NCBI GenBank assembly: GCA_905205195.1
Contig: CAJLCS010000016.1
Location: 1-33,656 of the forward strand
Source: an uncultured Eubacteriales bacterium
Lineage (GTDB): Bacteria > Bacillota > Clostridia > Oscillospirales > Oscillospiraceae
Direction: 5' to 3'
DNA: 33,656 nt
Shown: positions 1-9,284 of the stretch, in pieces
Numbering within the stretch: position 1 is the stretch's first letter
Layout: every line of letters begins with the position of its first letter
The notes under the pieces: generated by a model
What the model saw: only the letters and a program-made list of their open reading frames with translations
The model's database searches: none
Told to the model about the DNA's origin: nothing
Position numbers and translations under genes: made by a program

Positions 1-1
1 C

Positions 2-97
2 GGCGTCGCTCCTGGCACGGCCTGGGAGGATGTTCCCGAAGATTGGGTCTGCCCCACCTGCGGACTTGGCAAGGATGCCTTTTATCCCGCAGAGTAA
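2..97 (+). CDS. Rubredoxin domain, C-terminal fragment (5' end outside window)
   Basis: The frame entering from the left edge encodes 31 residues ending in TAA, with the second rubredoxin iron-binding knuckle CPTCG preceded by PEDWV and followed by GKDAF. This matches the C-terminal half of rubredoxins, which use two CxxCG knuckles to hold one Fe for single-electron transfer. The first knuckle lies upstream of the window. The domain could be a free rubredoxin or the tail of a larger flavin- or rubrerythrin-type protein; the fragment cannot decide. A strong terminator follows 16 bases after the stop, so this is the last gene of its transcript. Confidence 0.85.
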   Translation, partial: GVAPGTAWEDVPEDWVCPTCGLGKDAFYPAE

Positions 98-113
98 CGA
101 ATAAGTCTTTTGG

Positions 114-147
114 AGAGGAAGCAGGAACAAACCTGCTTCCTCTTTTT
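114..147 (+). terminator. Rho-independent terminator after the rubredoxin gene
   Basis: A perfect 12-bp stem (114-125 with 132-143), loop AACAAA, runs directly into a T-tract at 143-147 on the forward strand. It starts 16 bases after the rubredoxin stop codon. Confidence 0.92.
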
Positions 148-302
148 GTCCAAGCGTGGAAAACAAGGTGGAAATTTGCCCTCCAAACCTGTTCCAACGG
201 CGATAAAGTGGAAATTGAAAAAGTGGAATTTATAGGTAGCCAGCGAGAAGGCCCATTTTTTAACCCCCTAAACGAAGAAATTTAAAAAATTTTTGGAGCA
301 CG
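148..302. other. AT-richer intergenic stretch with short near-repeats, no gene seen
   Basis: Between the rubredoxin terminator and the ppdK terminators I see no coding region with a ribosome binding site or recognisable protein. The stretch is AT-richer than its surroundings and contains three close variants of AARGTGGAAATT at about 165-177, 205-217 and 220-232, plus a weaker one near 152-163. Their function, if any, is unknown. Confidence 0.5.
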
Positions 303-339
303 AAAAAAGCCGCTGATTTCATATTGAAACCAGCGGCTT
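303..339 (-). terminator. Distal reverse-strand terminator downstream of ppdK
   Basis: On the reverse strand a 9-bp stem (339-331 with 315-307) is followed by a run of T (303-308 read as A on the forward strand). It lies 30 bases beyond another terminator of the same orientation, giving ppdK a tandem pair. Confidence 0.75.
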
Positions 340-369
340 GATTTGCGGTGTATTCAGCTGAACATGGGC

Positions 370-409
370 AAAAAAACGGTCACACAATCCAAAGGGACTG
401 TGTGACCGT
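370..409 (-). terminator. Proximal reverse-strand terminator of ppdK
   Basis: A perfect 11-bp stem (409-399 with 386-376) on the reverse strand is followed by a T-tract (A at 370-376 on the forward strand). It lies about 40 bases beyond the ppdK stop codon. Confidence 0.88.
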
Positions 410-450
410 ATTTCTATCCGTTGTTTTGCCTACGCTGCTGCGTGGGCTTT

Positions 451-3087
<2,637 letters not shown>

Positions 3088-3155
3088 CGCAATACCCCTT
3101 TCGTCTTTTCTGCGAATAACCCTTCGCTTCTATTTGAATCATTTGATACATTTAC

Positions 3156-3184
3156 AGTATAACATGGTGCTTTTTGGAATGCAA
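3156..3184 (-). promoter_or_regulatory. Promoter of ppdK
   Basis: On the reverse strand, TTGCAT (3184-3179) and TATACT (3161-3156) are separated by exactly 17 bases, a good housekeeping sigma promoter. The predicted start lies near 3149, giving a leader of about 60 bases before the ppdK ATG at 3087. Confidence 0.75.
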
Positions 3185-3261
3185 CTATTTTTCTGAAATT
3201 TTGGATAAAAAAACAGAATAACGTTCATATTCGACACTTTTTCTGGCCGGAGATACAGAAT

Positions 3262-3289
3262 GCCGCGGCGAAAGCACCTCCGCCGCGGC
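3262..3289 (-). repeat. GC-rich stem-loop just after lexA
   Basis: A perfect 9-bp inverted repeat (3262-3270 with 3281-3289) lies 12 bases beyond the lexA stop. No T-tract follows on the reverse strand, so it is a weak terminator at best; it may stabilise the 3' end of the lexA message. Confidence 0.5.
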
Positions 3290-3300
3290 TGATATCAGAT

Positions 3301-3879
3301 TCAATATTCTCTTACCACGGCCTTCACCAGGCCCACCAGCTCCGCCTCGCTGCCGTCGATGGGGCTGTAGCGATCGTTTTCCGGCATGAGCCACACCTGG
3401 CCGTTCCGACGGCGCAGGCGCTTGACCGTGGCCTCGTCGCCGATCCGGGCCACCACGATCTGGCCGTCGTCGGCGGTGGGCTGGGGCCGGACCACCACCT
3501 TGTCCCCGTCCAGAATCCCGGCGCCGATCATGCTGTCGCCCCGGACCCGCAGGGCAAAACAGTGGGGGTCGCCCTCCCAGGGCATGGTGCCCTCCAGATT
3601 CTCCACCGCCAGAATGGGCACACCGGCGGTGACCACGCCCACAATGGGGATCTGGCCCGGCCGGGCGGCGGTGACGATGGCCCGCTTGCGGCCCTTGGCG
3701 CCGGGGGGCAGAATCAGGCCCTTTTCCTGCAGGGCCTGCAGGTGGTAGCTCACCGAGGCGGTGGAGCGCAGGCCCACGCTGGCGCCGATTTCCCGCACCG
3801 AGGGGGAATAGCCGTTTTCCTGAATGAATTCGTTCACATATTCCAGGATAAGCTCCGCTTTGTTGCTGGTTCTGGGCAT
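3301..3879 (-). CDS. lexA: LexA repressor (SOS regulator, autocleaving)
   Basis: The 192-residue protein is the transcriptional repressor of the DNA-damage response. An N-terminal winged helix-turn-helix (about 1-65; YSPSVREIGASVGLRSTASV includes the recognition helix) is followed by the S24 autopeptidase domain. The Ala85-Gly86 cleavage site lies in VVTAGVPIL, the nucleophile Ser116 in RGDSMIGAG, and the general-base Lys153 in EATVKRL. RecA filaments on single-stranded DNA trigger self-cleavage. The open frame extends upstream, but the ATG at 3879 is chosen because GGAG lies 9 bases before it and LexA homology begins there. The gene is divergent from the ferritin-like gene. I could not identify a clean SOS box in the shared upstream region. 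Confidence 0.97.
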   Translation of the reverse strand: MPRTSNKAELILEYVNEFIQENGYSPSVREIGASVGLRSTASVSYHLQALQEKGLILPPGAKGRKRAIVTAARPGQIPIVGVVTAGVPILAVENLEGTMPWEGDPHCFALRVRGDSMIGAGILDGDKVVVRPQPTADDGQIVVARIGDEATVKRLRRRNGQVWLMPENDRYSPIDGSEAELVGLVKAVVREY

Positions 3880-3921
3880 AAGATCAGACTCCTGTCGGGG
3901 TAATTCCGGTTTGATAGCCCT

Positions 3922-3950
3922 ATGATAGCACATATGAGCGAAAAAGAAAA
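3922..3950 (-). promoter_or_regulatory. Possible lexA promoter (extended -10)
   Basis: On the reverse strand TATCAT (3927-3922) is preceded by TGC, forming an extended -10; the -35 equivalent TTTTCT at 17 bases is poor. It is the best candidate in the 3880-4048 divergent region. Confidence 0.4.
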
Positions 3951-3982
3951 GAAGTTTTTGAAATTTCTCCGACACATTCGGC

Positions 3983-4011
3983 CTGAAACCGCCGGGCCGC
4001 CGGGTTATACT
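3983..4011 (+). promoter_or_regulatory. Promoter of the ferritin-like gene
   Basis: CTGAAA (3983-3988) and TATACT (4006-4011) are separated by 17 bases. The predicted start near 4018 leaves a leader of about 30 bases containing the ribosome binding site AAAGGAG at 4034-4040. Confidence 0.55.
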
Positions 4012-4048
4012 GGTGGAGATCCTGCAAATCCGGAAAGGAGACGATCCC

Positions 4049-4492
4049 ATGAACGAAGAATCTGCCGCCCTCCCCCGCTGCCGGAGTCTGCTGACGCCGG
4101 AGGTCCTGGGGGAGCTGATTGCCGGGGAGATGTCGGACGCGGCGGCCTACCGGCTGCTTTCCCGGCAGCTGCCGGGCCGGGCCGGGGCCGTGCTGCGGAG
4201 CATTGCCCGGGAGGAAACGAACCATGCTGCCTGCCTCAAGGGCATCTACACCCTGATTACCGGGCGAAGGCCGGACATTCAGGTGCCGCCGCCGGAGCCG
4301 AAGCGGCCGGAAATCGCGCTGCGCCAGTGCTACGGCCGGGAAATGCGGTGTCTGGCGGCCTACGAGGCCCGGTCCGGCAACCCGGAGTACGGCCCGGCCT
4401 TCACCCGCATGGCCCGGCAGGAGCAGTGCCACTGCGCCGCCGTGCTGGAGCTGCTGGGGGAGCTGTCAGGCGCCAAAGAGCCGGTGATCTAA
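4049..4492 (+). CDS. Small ferritin-like (rubrerythrin-superfamily) protein
   Basis: The 147-residue protein is predicted to be a four-helix bundle with two copies of the di-iron pattern: E27 in the first helix and E56xxH59 (REETNH) in the second, then E98/E106 in the third and E125xxH128 (EQCH) in the fourth. This is the ligand arrangement of rubrerythrin and ferritin-like proteins, so iron binding or peroxide reduction is plausible, but the substrate is unknown. No rubredoxin domain is attached. An in-frame ATG exists at 4013; the ATG at 4049 is preferred because AAAGGAG lies 8 bases upstream. Its last 27 bases overlap the end of queT on the other strand, with no terminator between them. 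Confidence 0.8.
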   Translation: MNEESAALPRCRSLLTPEVLGELIAGEMSDAAAYRLLSRQLPGRAGAVLRSIAREETNHAACLKGIYTLITGRRPDIQVPPPEPKRPEIALRQCYGREMRCLAAYEARSGNPEYGPAFTRMARQEQCHCAAVLELLGELSGAKEPVI

Positions 4493-4978
4493 CCCCCGGC
4501 CGCGAATCAGGTAGTACAGGCCGGTGCCCAGCGTCAGCAGCACCGCCGCCTCCCCCAGGGCCACCAGCGCCGCGTTCAGGGCGAAGCTGCTGCCGACGTA
4601 AACCGTCAGCTCCCAGCCTACGATCAGGGCGTTGAACAGGGCGGGCATCAGCATACCGAGCAGCGGATAGCCCTTGACGGTGACCTTCCGGGTCAGCCAC
4701 ATGACCGCCGTGGCCAGCGCCGTGGCCAGCGTGCCCACCAGAAAATCCAGCGGCAGCGCCCCGGCGTTGCTCAGGTTGAACAGCAGGCACCCCAGCGACA
4801 GCCCGGGGATGGCGGCGGGGGTGAACAGGGCCAGCACGCACAGGGCCTCCGACGCCCGGAACTGGACGGCCCAGGTGGCCGAGTCGGGAATCAGGAAATT
4901 CTGTAAGTAGGTCAGCACCACATACAGCGCCGCAATAATGGCGGCATAGGCAAGAAAACGGGCAGGGGAACGCTTCAT
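4466..4978 (-). CDS. queT: QueT-family queuosine-precursor transporter (ECF S component)
   Basis: The 170-residue membrane protein has about six hydrophobic segments and the family stretches RFLAYAAIIAALYVVLTYL (N-terminus) and SEALCVLALFTPAAIPG (about residues 43-60), characteristic of QueT, the substrate-binding S component of energy-coupling-factor transporters for queuosine precursors such as preQ1. It would work with a shared ECF ATPase module encoded elsewhere. The ATG at 4978 follows a strong GGAGG site; a longer in-frame ATG-less extension is rejected. The upstream leader contains a consensus promoter, a preQ1-riboswitch-like element and two terminators, which fits feedback control by the imported ligand. 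Its 3' end overlaps the convergent ferritin-like gene. Confidence 0.88.
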   Translation of the reverse strand: MKRSPARFLAYAAIIAALYVVLTYLQNFLIPDSATWAVQFRASEALCVLALFTPAAIPGLSLGCLLFNLSNAGALPLDFLVGTLATALATAVMWLTRKVTVKGYPLLGMLMPALFNALIVGWELTVYVGSSFALNAALVALGEAAVLLTLGTGLYYLIRGRGLDHRLFGA

Positions 4979-4996
4979 AACTTTACCTCCGGTAAC

Positions 4997-5023
4997 AAAA
5001 AAGTGGCCGCACAGTGCGACCAC
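4997..5023 (-). terminator. Leader terminator 2 of queT (next to the ribosome binding site)
   Basis: On the reverse strand a 9-bp stem with one G-T pair (5023-5015 with 5011-5003), loop CTG, is followed by six T (A at 4997-5002). It ends just before the GGAGG of queT, so it must be bypassed for expression. Confidence 0.8.
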
Positions 5024-5026
5024 AAC

Positions 5027-5049
5027 AAAAAACGGGCACAATGTGCCTG
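5027..5049 (-). terminator. Leader terminator 1 of queT
   Basis: On the reverse strand a short GC-rich hairpin (5047-5043 with 5039-5035, extended by flanking pairs) is followed by six T (A at 5027-5032). It lies between the riboswitch-like element and a second terminator. Confidence 0.7.
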
Positions 5050-5054
5050 TTCCG

Positions 5055-5098
5055 GTTCCCTAGTTTTGTTTACCGACAGGATGGTCACGAACTGTCCG
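5055..5098 (-). promoter_or_regulatory. Probable preQ1 (class I-like) riboswitch of queT
   Basis: On the reverse strand a stem GACAG/CTGTC (5096-5092 with 5079-5075) encloses a loop beginning TTCGTGACCA and is followed by the A-rich tail AAACAAAACTAGG. This resembles the compact preQ1-I aptamer (short P1 hairpin plus an A-rich tail ending in a pseudoknot strand). Position upstream of queT and of two terminators supports it. I could not confirm every pseudoknot pair by eye. Confidence 0.65.
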
Positions 5099-5172
5099 AT
5101 GCAATTGAAGTGGGAATGAAAATTCCCGCCGATTGCCAAAAAGCCGCGCAGAGTTCACTGCTGACAGAGATT

Positions 5173-5207
5173 TGGCAGGGAGTATTATACTCCCTGCCGC
5201 ATTTTTT
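5173..5207 (+). terminator. Forward-strand hairpin with T-tract; also the queT promoter palindrome
   Basis: A perfect 12-1-12 palindrome (5173-5184 with 5186-5197) is followed after GCA by six T at 5202-5207 on the forward strand, the form of an intrinsic terminator. The only forward gene that could use it is the ferritin-like gene at 4049, whose transcript would cross all of queT antisense first. On the reverse strand no T-tract follows, so mrdA transcripts would pass through. Confidence 0.6.
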
Positions 5208-5212
5208 GTCAA
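5184..5212 (-). promoter_or_regulatory. Consensus promoter of queT, -10 at the centre of a palindrome
   Basis: On the reverse strand TTGACA (5212-5207) and TATAAT (5189-5184) are separated by exactly 17 bases, a perfect consensus match. Transcription would start near 5177, giving a 200-base leader with the riboswitch-like element. The -10 box covers the centre of a 25-bp perfect palindrome, which could also bind a repressor. Confidence 0.85.
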
Positions 5213-5215
5213 GTC

Positions 5216-7279
5216 TCAGCCTACCTGATTTTCCTCCGCCACCGCGTCGCCGGTGGTGTCTACTTCAAAGTAGCTGTCCAGAATGGCCTTGGCCACCGTG
5301 GCGATGGAGGTGCCGTGGCCCGCCTGCTCGCCGTAGACGGCGATGGCGATTTCCGGATCGTCCGCCGGGGCAAAGCAGAGGAACGAGCCGTTGGCGGAGG
5401 CGCCCACCTTGTCGGTTTCCGCCGTGCCGGTTTTGGCCGCCACGGAAATGGGATAGTCGCCGAAGACGCTTTCGGCCGTGCCGTCGGTACACACCAGCTT
5501 CATGCCGGTGAGGTAGGTCTGGTAGGCCTCGTCCTTGATTTCCATGGTGCTGAGCACCTTGGGAGTGTTCTCCTCCACCAGACTGCGGTAGTCGGCGGAA
5601 ACGACCCGGTTCATGAAGGTGGCCCCGTACCGGGTGCCACGGTTGGCCAGCGTGCTGGCGTAGACGCACAGCTGCAGCGGCGTGAACCGGTTGTCCGCCT
5701 GACCGATGGCGGTGAGGATCTGGTCACCGGTGTACCACAGAGCGTCGCTGCCGGTGTACATTTCCTCCTTGGTGGTGGGGTTGGAGCGGTGGCCCACTTC
5801 CTCGTAAAGCTCCACGCCGGTGGCCTCGCCCAGGCCGAAGCCCTTGGCGGTGGCGTCCATCACGTCGATGCTCAGCTCGTCGCCCAGCACATAGAAGAAG
5901 TAGTTGCAGGATTCCTGCAGCGCCTCGGCGGCGTTGATGTCCCCGTGGCTGTAGCCGCTGGCATAGGCCAGGCAGGTGGGGGCGAAATTGTCGTACTTGT
6001 CGAAAACGCCCTTGTCGTAAATCGTCGTCTGGCTGTTGATGATGCCGGTGTTGATGGCCGCCACCACCATGGACATTTTGTAGGTCGAGCCGGGGGGATA
6101 GGTGCCCTGCAGCGCCCGGTTGAACAGGGGGTCGTACTCGGTTTTGAGAATTTCCTCGTAATCCTCAAAATACCGGCTCAGATCGTAGGTGGGATAGCTG
6201 CCGCAGACCAGAATTTCGCCGGTTTTCACGTTCATGGCCACCACCGCGCCGCCCTGGGCGTCCTTGCCGTCGGCTTTTTCGTTGGTGTTGGCCCGGAGCT
6301 TTTCGATGGTGTCGGCCAGCTCGTTTTCCGCAATGGTCTGCAGGTTCAGGTCGATGGAAATTTCCACGTTATTGCCCGCCTTCGGCTCCTGCAGGTACCG
6401 GGTGGATACCACGGTGCCGTCGGCGGTGACCACGTCCTCCCGGAGGCCGTCCACGCCGTGGAGCTGCTCCTCGAAGGCCTTTTCCAACCCGTCCTGCCCC
6501 ACCTGGGAGTCCATTTCGTAGCCTTCCACGTTCTTGTAGTGCTCCCACTGCTCCGGGCTCATGGCGCCCACGAAGCCCAGAATGTGGGCGGCGTACTTGG
6601 TGTTGTACTCCCGGACGGTGGACGGCTCCACGTTCAGCCCCGGCACATTCAGCTCCCGGATGGCGGAAAGCACCGTGTCCGCCGCGTCCTCGATGAAGAC
6701 GTAGTTGGGCAGGTTGGTAATGCCGCCCCGGAGGGCCAGCTCATAGCGCACGCCGATGACCAGCCGGGCGTCCTCGTCGCTCCAGTCCTCCGGAATGCCG
6801 TAGGCGGTGCGGAGCTTTTTCATCAGCAGCGGCGCGGTAATGTCCGAGTCCAGATTGCCCCGGCTGGCCAGATACGACTGGAAATACCCCTGATACGCCG
6901 AGGAATAGTCCTCCAGCGTGTAGGAAAAGGGCCGGGTTTTGGACACGGGGAAATGCTCGTTGTAGGCGATACCCTGCTCCTGGCACAGCTTCACCAGCCG
7001 CAGCAGGGCGTCGTTGGTGCCGTCGGCGCTGAAGATGACGTAGTAATTGAACACCAGATCGTAGCTGGCCCGGTTGCTGACCATGGCGTTGCCGTTCCGG
7101 TCCAGAATGTCGCCCCGGGCGGCCTTCACCCGGGTGACCGAGGTGAAGGTGGTCTGGTTGTCGGTTTTTCCCTTGGTTTCCACCACCTGCAGCCGGAACA
7201 GCTTCCAGCCGAAGAAGCAGACAATCAGCACGAACAGGCCCATCAGCAGGCCGGAACGCAGTCGGGTTATTCTTTCCAT
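5216..7279 (-). CDS. mrdA: Penicillin-binding protein 2 (elongation-specific transpeptidase)
   Basis: This 687-residue class B PBP cross-links peptidoglycan in the elongasome. One membrane segment (about 10-30) anchors it; the dimerisation/pedestal domain has RGDILDRNG (56-64); the transpeptidase domain carries S398TYK401, S457CN459 and K616TG618. These are the three classical active-site motifs, all intact. The ATG at 7279 is preceded by GGAGG and overlaps mreD by 13 bases; a longer open frame upstream is out of register with homology. It ends the operon U32-maf-mreC-mreD-mrdA, matching its role with MreC/MreD. No rodA partner lies beside it. No T-tract terminator follows on this strand. Confidence 0.95.
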   Translation of the reverse strand: MERITRLRSGLLMGLFVLIVCFFGWKLFRLQVVETKGKTDNQTTFTSVTRVKAARGDILDRNGNAMVSNRASYDLVFNYYVIFSADGTNDALLRLVKLCQEQGIAYNEHFPVSKTRPFSYTLEDYSSAYQGYFQSYLASRGNLDSDITAPLLMKKLRTAYGIPEDWSDEDARLVIGVRYELALRGGITNLPNYVFIEDAADTVLSAIRELNVPGLNVEPSTVREYNTKYAAHILGFVGAMSPEQWEHYKNVEGYEMDSQVGQDGLEKAFEEQLHGVDGLREDVVTADGTVVSTRYLQEPKAGNNVEISIDLNLQTIAENELADTIEKLRANTNEKADGKDAQGGAVVAMNVKTGEILVCGSYPTYDLSRYFEDYEEILKTEYDPLFNRALQGTYPPGSTYKMSMVVAAINTGIINSQTTIYDKGVFDKYDNFAPTCLAYASGYSHGDINAAEALQESCNYFFYVLGDELSIDVMDATAKGFGLGEATGVELYEEVGHRSNPTTKEEMYTGSDALWYTGDQILTAIGQADNRFTPLQLCVYASTLANRGTRYGATFMNRVVSADYRSLVEENTPKVLSTMEIKDEAYQTYLTGMKLVCTDGTAESVFGDYPISVAAKTGTAETDKVGASANGSFLCFAPADDPEIAIAVYGEQAGHGTSIATVAKAILDSYFEVDTTGDAVAEENQVG

Positions 7280-7848
7280 GGTTCGCCTCCGATTTTTCCG
7301 ATGGAACGCACGATGGGGTACAGCGCCGGCAGCCAGGGCAGCGTCAGCGCAAGGCGCAGGGCGAATACCGCCGCCGCCCGGGCGGGCACCTGCCCCAGCA
7401 CCAGGCACACGGCCCACACCGCCGCTTCATACAGGAGCAGCATCAACCCGGCGCACAGCATGGTGGAGGCAAAGCTCCGGTGGAAATACGCCTGCCGGAC
7501 CACGGTGCCCAGCACCCCCACGGCGGTGAGCAGCACGATGCTGTATTCCCCCGGCGAGGAGCCGGAAAATACATACACGACGGAGGCCGCCAGGGCGAAC
7601 ACGCCGCCCTTCTCCGCCCCCTCCGTCAGGCACACGATCAGGATCCCCGCCGCCACCAGCTCCGTGGTGGCCCCCAGCAGGGAAAACCGGCTCATAATCA
7701 CATCCTGAATCAGCAGCAGCGCCAGCAGCACCAGCGCGTCCAGCGCCCATTTGGCCAGGGAAAGCCGCTGGGACCGGGTCAGATACAGGTGGGTCAGCAG
7801 GCCGGAGCCGGTGGGATCCGGCTTAAATTCATACTTTTTCTTTGCCAT
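7267..7848 (-). CDS. mreD: Rod shape-determining protein MreD
   Basis: The 193-residue integral membrane protein has about five hydrophobic segments, fits MreD in length and lies between mreC and mrdA, the usual order. MreD links MreC to the cell-wall elongation machinery. Sequence conservation in this family is weak, so context carries much of the call. Two starts are possible: GTG at 7860, which overlaps the mreC stop, and ATG at 7848, which has GAGG six bases upstream inside the mreC end. I prefer 7848 because the GTG has no visible ribosome binding site. The N-terminus is basic (AKKKYEFK). Confidence 0.85.
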   Translation of the reverse strand: MAKKKYEFKPDPTGSGLLTHLYLTRSQRLSLAKWALDALVLLALLLIQDVIMSRFSLLGATTELVAAGILIVCLTEGAEKGGVFALAASVVYVFSGSSPGEYSIVLLTAVGVLGTVVRQAYFHRSFASTMLCAGLMLLLYEAAVWAVCLVLGQVPARAAAVFALRLALTLPWLPALYPIVRSIGKIGGEPWKE

Positions 7849-7856
7849 GGTGAGCC

Positions 7857-8687
7857 TCACGACGCATCGTATTGGGTAATGATGAACACCTGCTCCAGAT
7901 TGGCAATGTCCGCCGCAGGCTCCAGCAGGGCGAATTTGGCCACGCCCGTGTCGTCAAAGCCCGCGTCCACCACATGGCCCAGCACCAGATTCCGGGGATA
8001 CACCGTGGAACCGGCGGTGACCACCTGATCGTTGTTGCGGATCACGGCGGAGCTGGGCAGATAGTCCATCCGCAGCAGACCCTGGTTGCCGGTGGCATAG
8101 CCGCCCTGCACCACGCCGCTGTAGCCCGAGGAGGACATGGTGGCGCTGACCTCCAGCGAGGAGTCCAGCACGGTTTTGATGACGGCGTAGTTGCTGCCCA
8201 CCTCCGTCACCAGCCCCACCACCTCGCCGTTGGCGGTGATGGCGCACATTCCGGCTGCAATCCCGGCGGAGGAGCCCCGGCTGACGGTCATGGTGCTGTT
8301 CCACTGGTTGGAATTGCGGGAAATGATGTAGCCGTCCACCAGCTCGTAGTCCTCGTGGACCGCCGCCAGCTCCAGCAGTGCCCGGAGCCGGTCGTTTTCC
8401 CGGGTCAGGGCGTCGGACTGGCGGACGTTTTCCTCCATCTGGGCCAGCTGCTGCTTCAGCTCGGCGTTTTCCGCCTCCAGCGATTCGTACCGGAACAGAT
8501 AGCTGTAAAACCGCTCCGCCTGATCGGTCAGCGCCCGGGTTCCGGCCCGGATGGGTGTGAGAATCCCCTGCACCAGATTGCCGCCGGGGTTGGTGCCCGT
8601 CAGATTGGTGAACACCGCCAGACCGGCGGCAATCAAGGCCGCCAGCACCAGCACAATTTTCACCTTGGTACTGAAAAAATGTTTCAT
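7857..8687 (-). CDS. mreC: Rod shape-determining protein MreC
   Basis: The 276-residue protein has a short cytoplasmic N-terminus, one membrane segment (about 9-27), a coiled coil (about 65-110, with YESLEAENAELKQQLAQ) and an extracytoplasmic beta domain, as in MreC, the scaffold that activates PBP2. AAGGAG lies 7 bases before the ATG. It follows maf by a few bases and is coupled to mreD. No mreB lies in this cluster, although mreBCD is the classical order, so mreB must be elsewhere or be replaced by a paralogue. Confidence 0.93.
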   Translation of the reverse strand: MKHFFSTKVKIVLVLAALIAAGLAVFTNLTGTNPGGNLVQGILTPIRAGTRALTDQAERFYSYLFRYESLEAENAELKQQLAQMEENVRQSDALTRENDRLRALLELAAVHEDYELVDGYIISRNSNQWNSTMTVSRGSSAGIAAGMCAITANGEVVGLVTEVGSNYAVIKTVLDSSLEVSATMSSSGYSGVVQGGYATGNQGLLRMDYLPSSAVIRNNDQVVTAGSTVYPRNLVLGHVVDAGFDDTGVAKFALLEPAADIANLEQVFIITQYDAS

Positions 8688-8696
8688 AGTGTCTCC

Positions 8697-9266
8697 TTAC
8701 GACGCAAACAGCTCCGGCGCCAGCCGGTGCAGGATCATGCCCAGACGGCACACCGGCAGACCCATCACATTATAATAGTCGCCCACCATTTTCTCGGCGA
8801 ACAGGGCGCCGCCGCCCTGAATGCCGTAGGCGCCGGCCTTGTCCATAGGTTCGCCGGTGCGGACGTAATCCTCGATTTCCCGGCGGGACAGGGGCCGGAA
8901 GTGGAGATCCGTCACCTCGGTGACGGTGACGGCCTGCCCGTCCCGCAGCACCGTCAGGCCGGTCATGACCTGGTGGTCCCGGCCGGAGAGCATGGTCAGC
9001 ATGGCCACGGCGTCCTCCGGCGACTTTGGCTTGCCCAGAATCTTCCCGCCGCAGACCACGATGGTATCCGCCGCAACGACGATGTCGCCGGGCTGCCGGG
9101 GGATGGCCATGGCCTTCTTCCGGCTGACCCGGGCCACCTCGTCGTAAGGCGCTGCGTCCGGGTCCATGGTTTCGTCAATATCCGCCGCCTGCACGGTAAA
9201 CGGCAGGTGAAACAGTCCCAGAAGCTCCCGGCGGCGGGGGGATTGGGACGCCAGAATCAGGCTCAT
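8697..9266 (-). CDS. maf: Maf-family nucleoside triphosphate pyrophosphatase
   Basis: The 189-residue cytoplasmic enzyme begins with LILASQSPRRRELL, the Maf signature, and has AADTIVV and LGKPKSPEDA further on. Maf proteins hydrolyse dTTP/UTP or modified pyrimidine nucleotides to monophosphates and have been linked to septum formation and housecleaning of nucleotide pools. AAAGGAAG precedes the ATG. It sits 18 bases after the U32 gene and next to mreC, a frequent arrangement in bacteria. Confidence 0.95.
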   Translation of the reverse strand: MSLILASQSPRRRELLGLFHLPFTVQAADIDETMDPDAAPYDEVARVSRKKAMAIPRQPGDIVVAADTIVVCGGKILGKPKSPEDAVAMLTMLSGRDHQVMTGLTVLRDGQAVTVTEVTDLHFRPLSRREIEDYVRTGEPMDKAGAYGIQGGGALFAEKMVGDYYNVMGLPVCRLGMILHRLAPELFAS

Positions 9267-9284
9267 GGTCAGGCTTCCTTTCTG

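Noticed and set aside
3262..3289. Strong intrinsic terminator of lexA
   Set aside because: The stem is good but no T-tract follows on the reverse strand, so I list it only as a stem-loop.
3880..4048. SOS box for LexA autoregulation
   Set aside because: CCGACACATTCGG at 3969-3981 is symmetric but does not fit the CGAAC-N4-GTTCG form of Firmicutes and lies outside the likely lexA promoter.
5315..7708. A 797-codon open frame opposite mrdA and mreD
   Set aside because: Shadow of the reverse-strand genes, whose active-site motifs are unambiguous.
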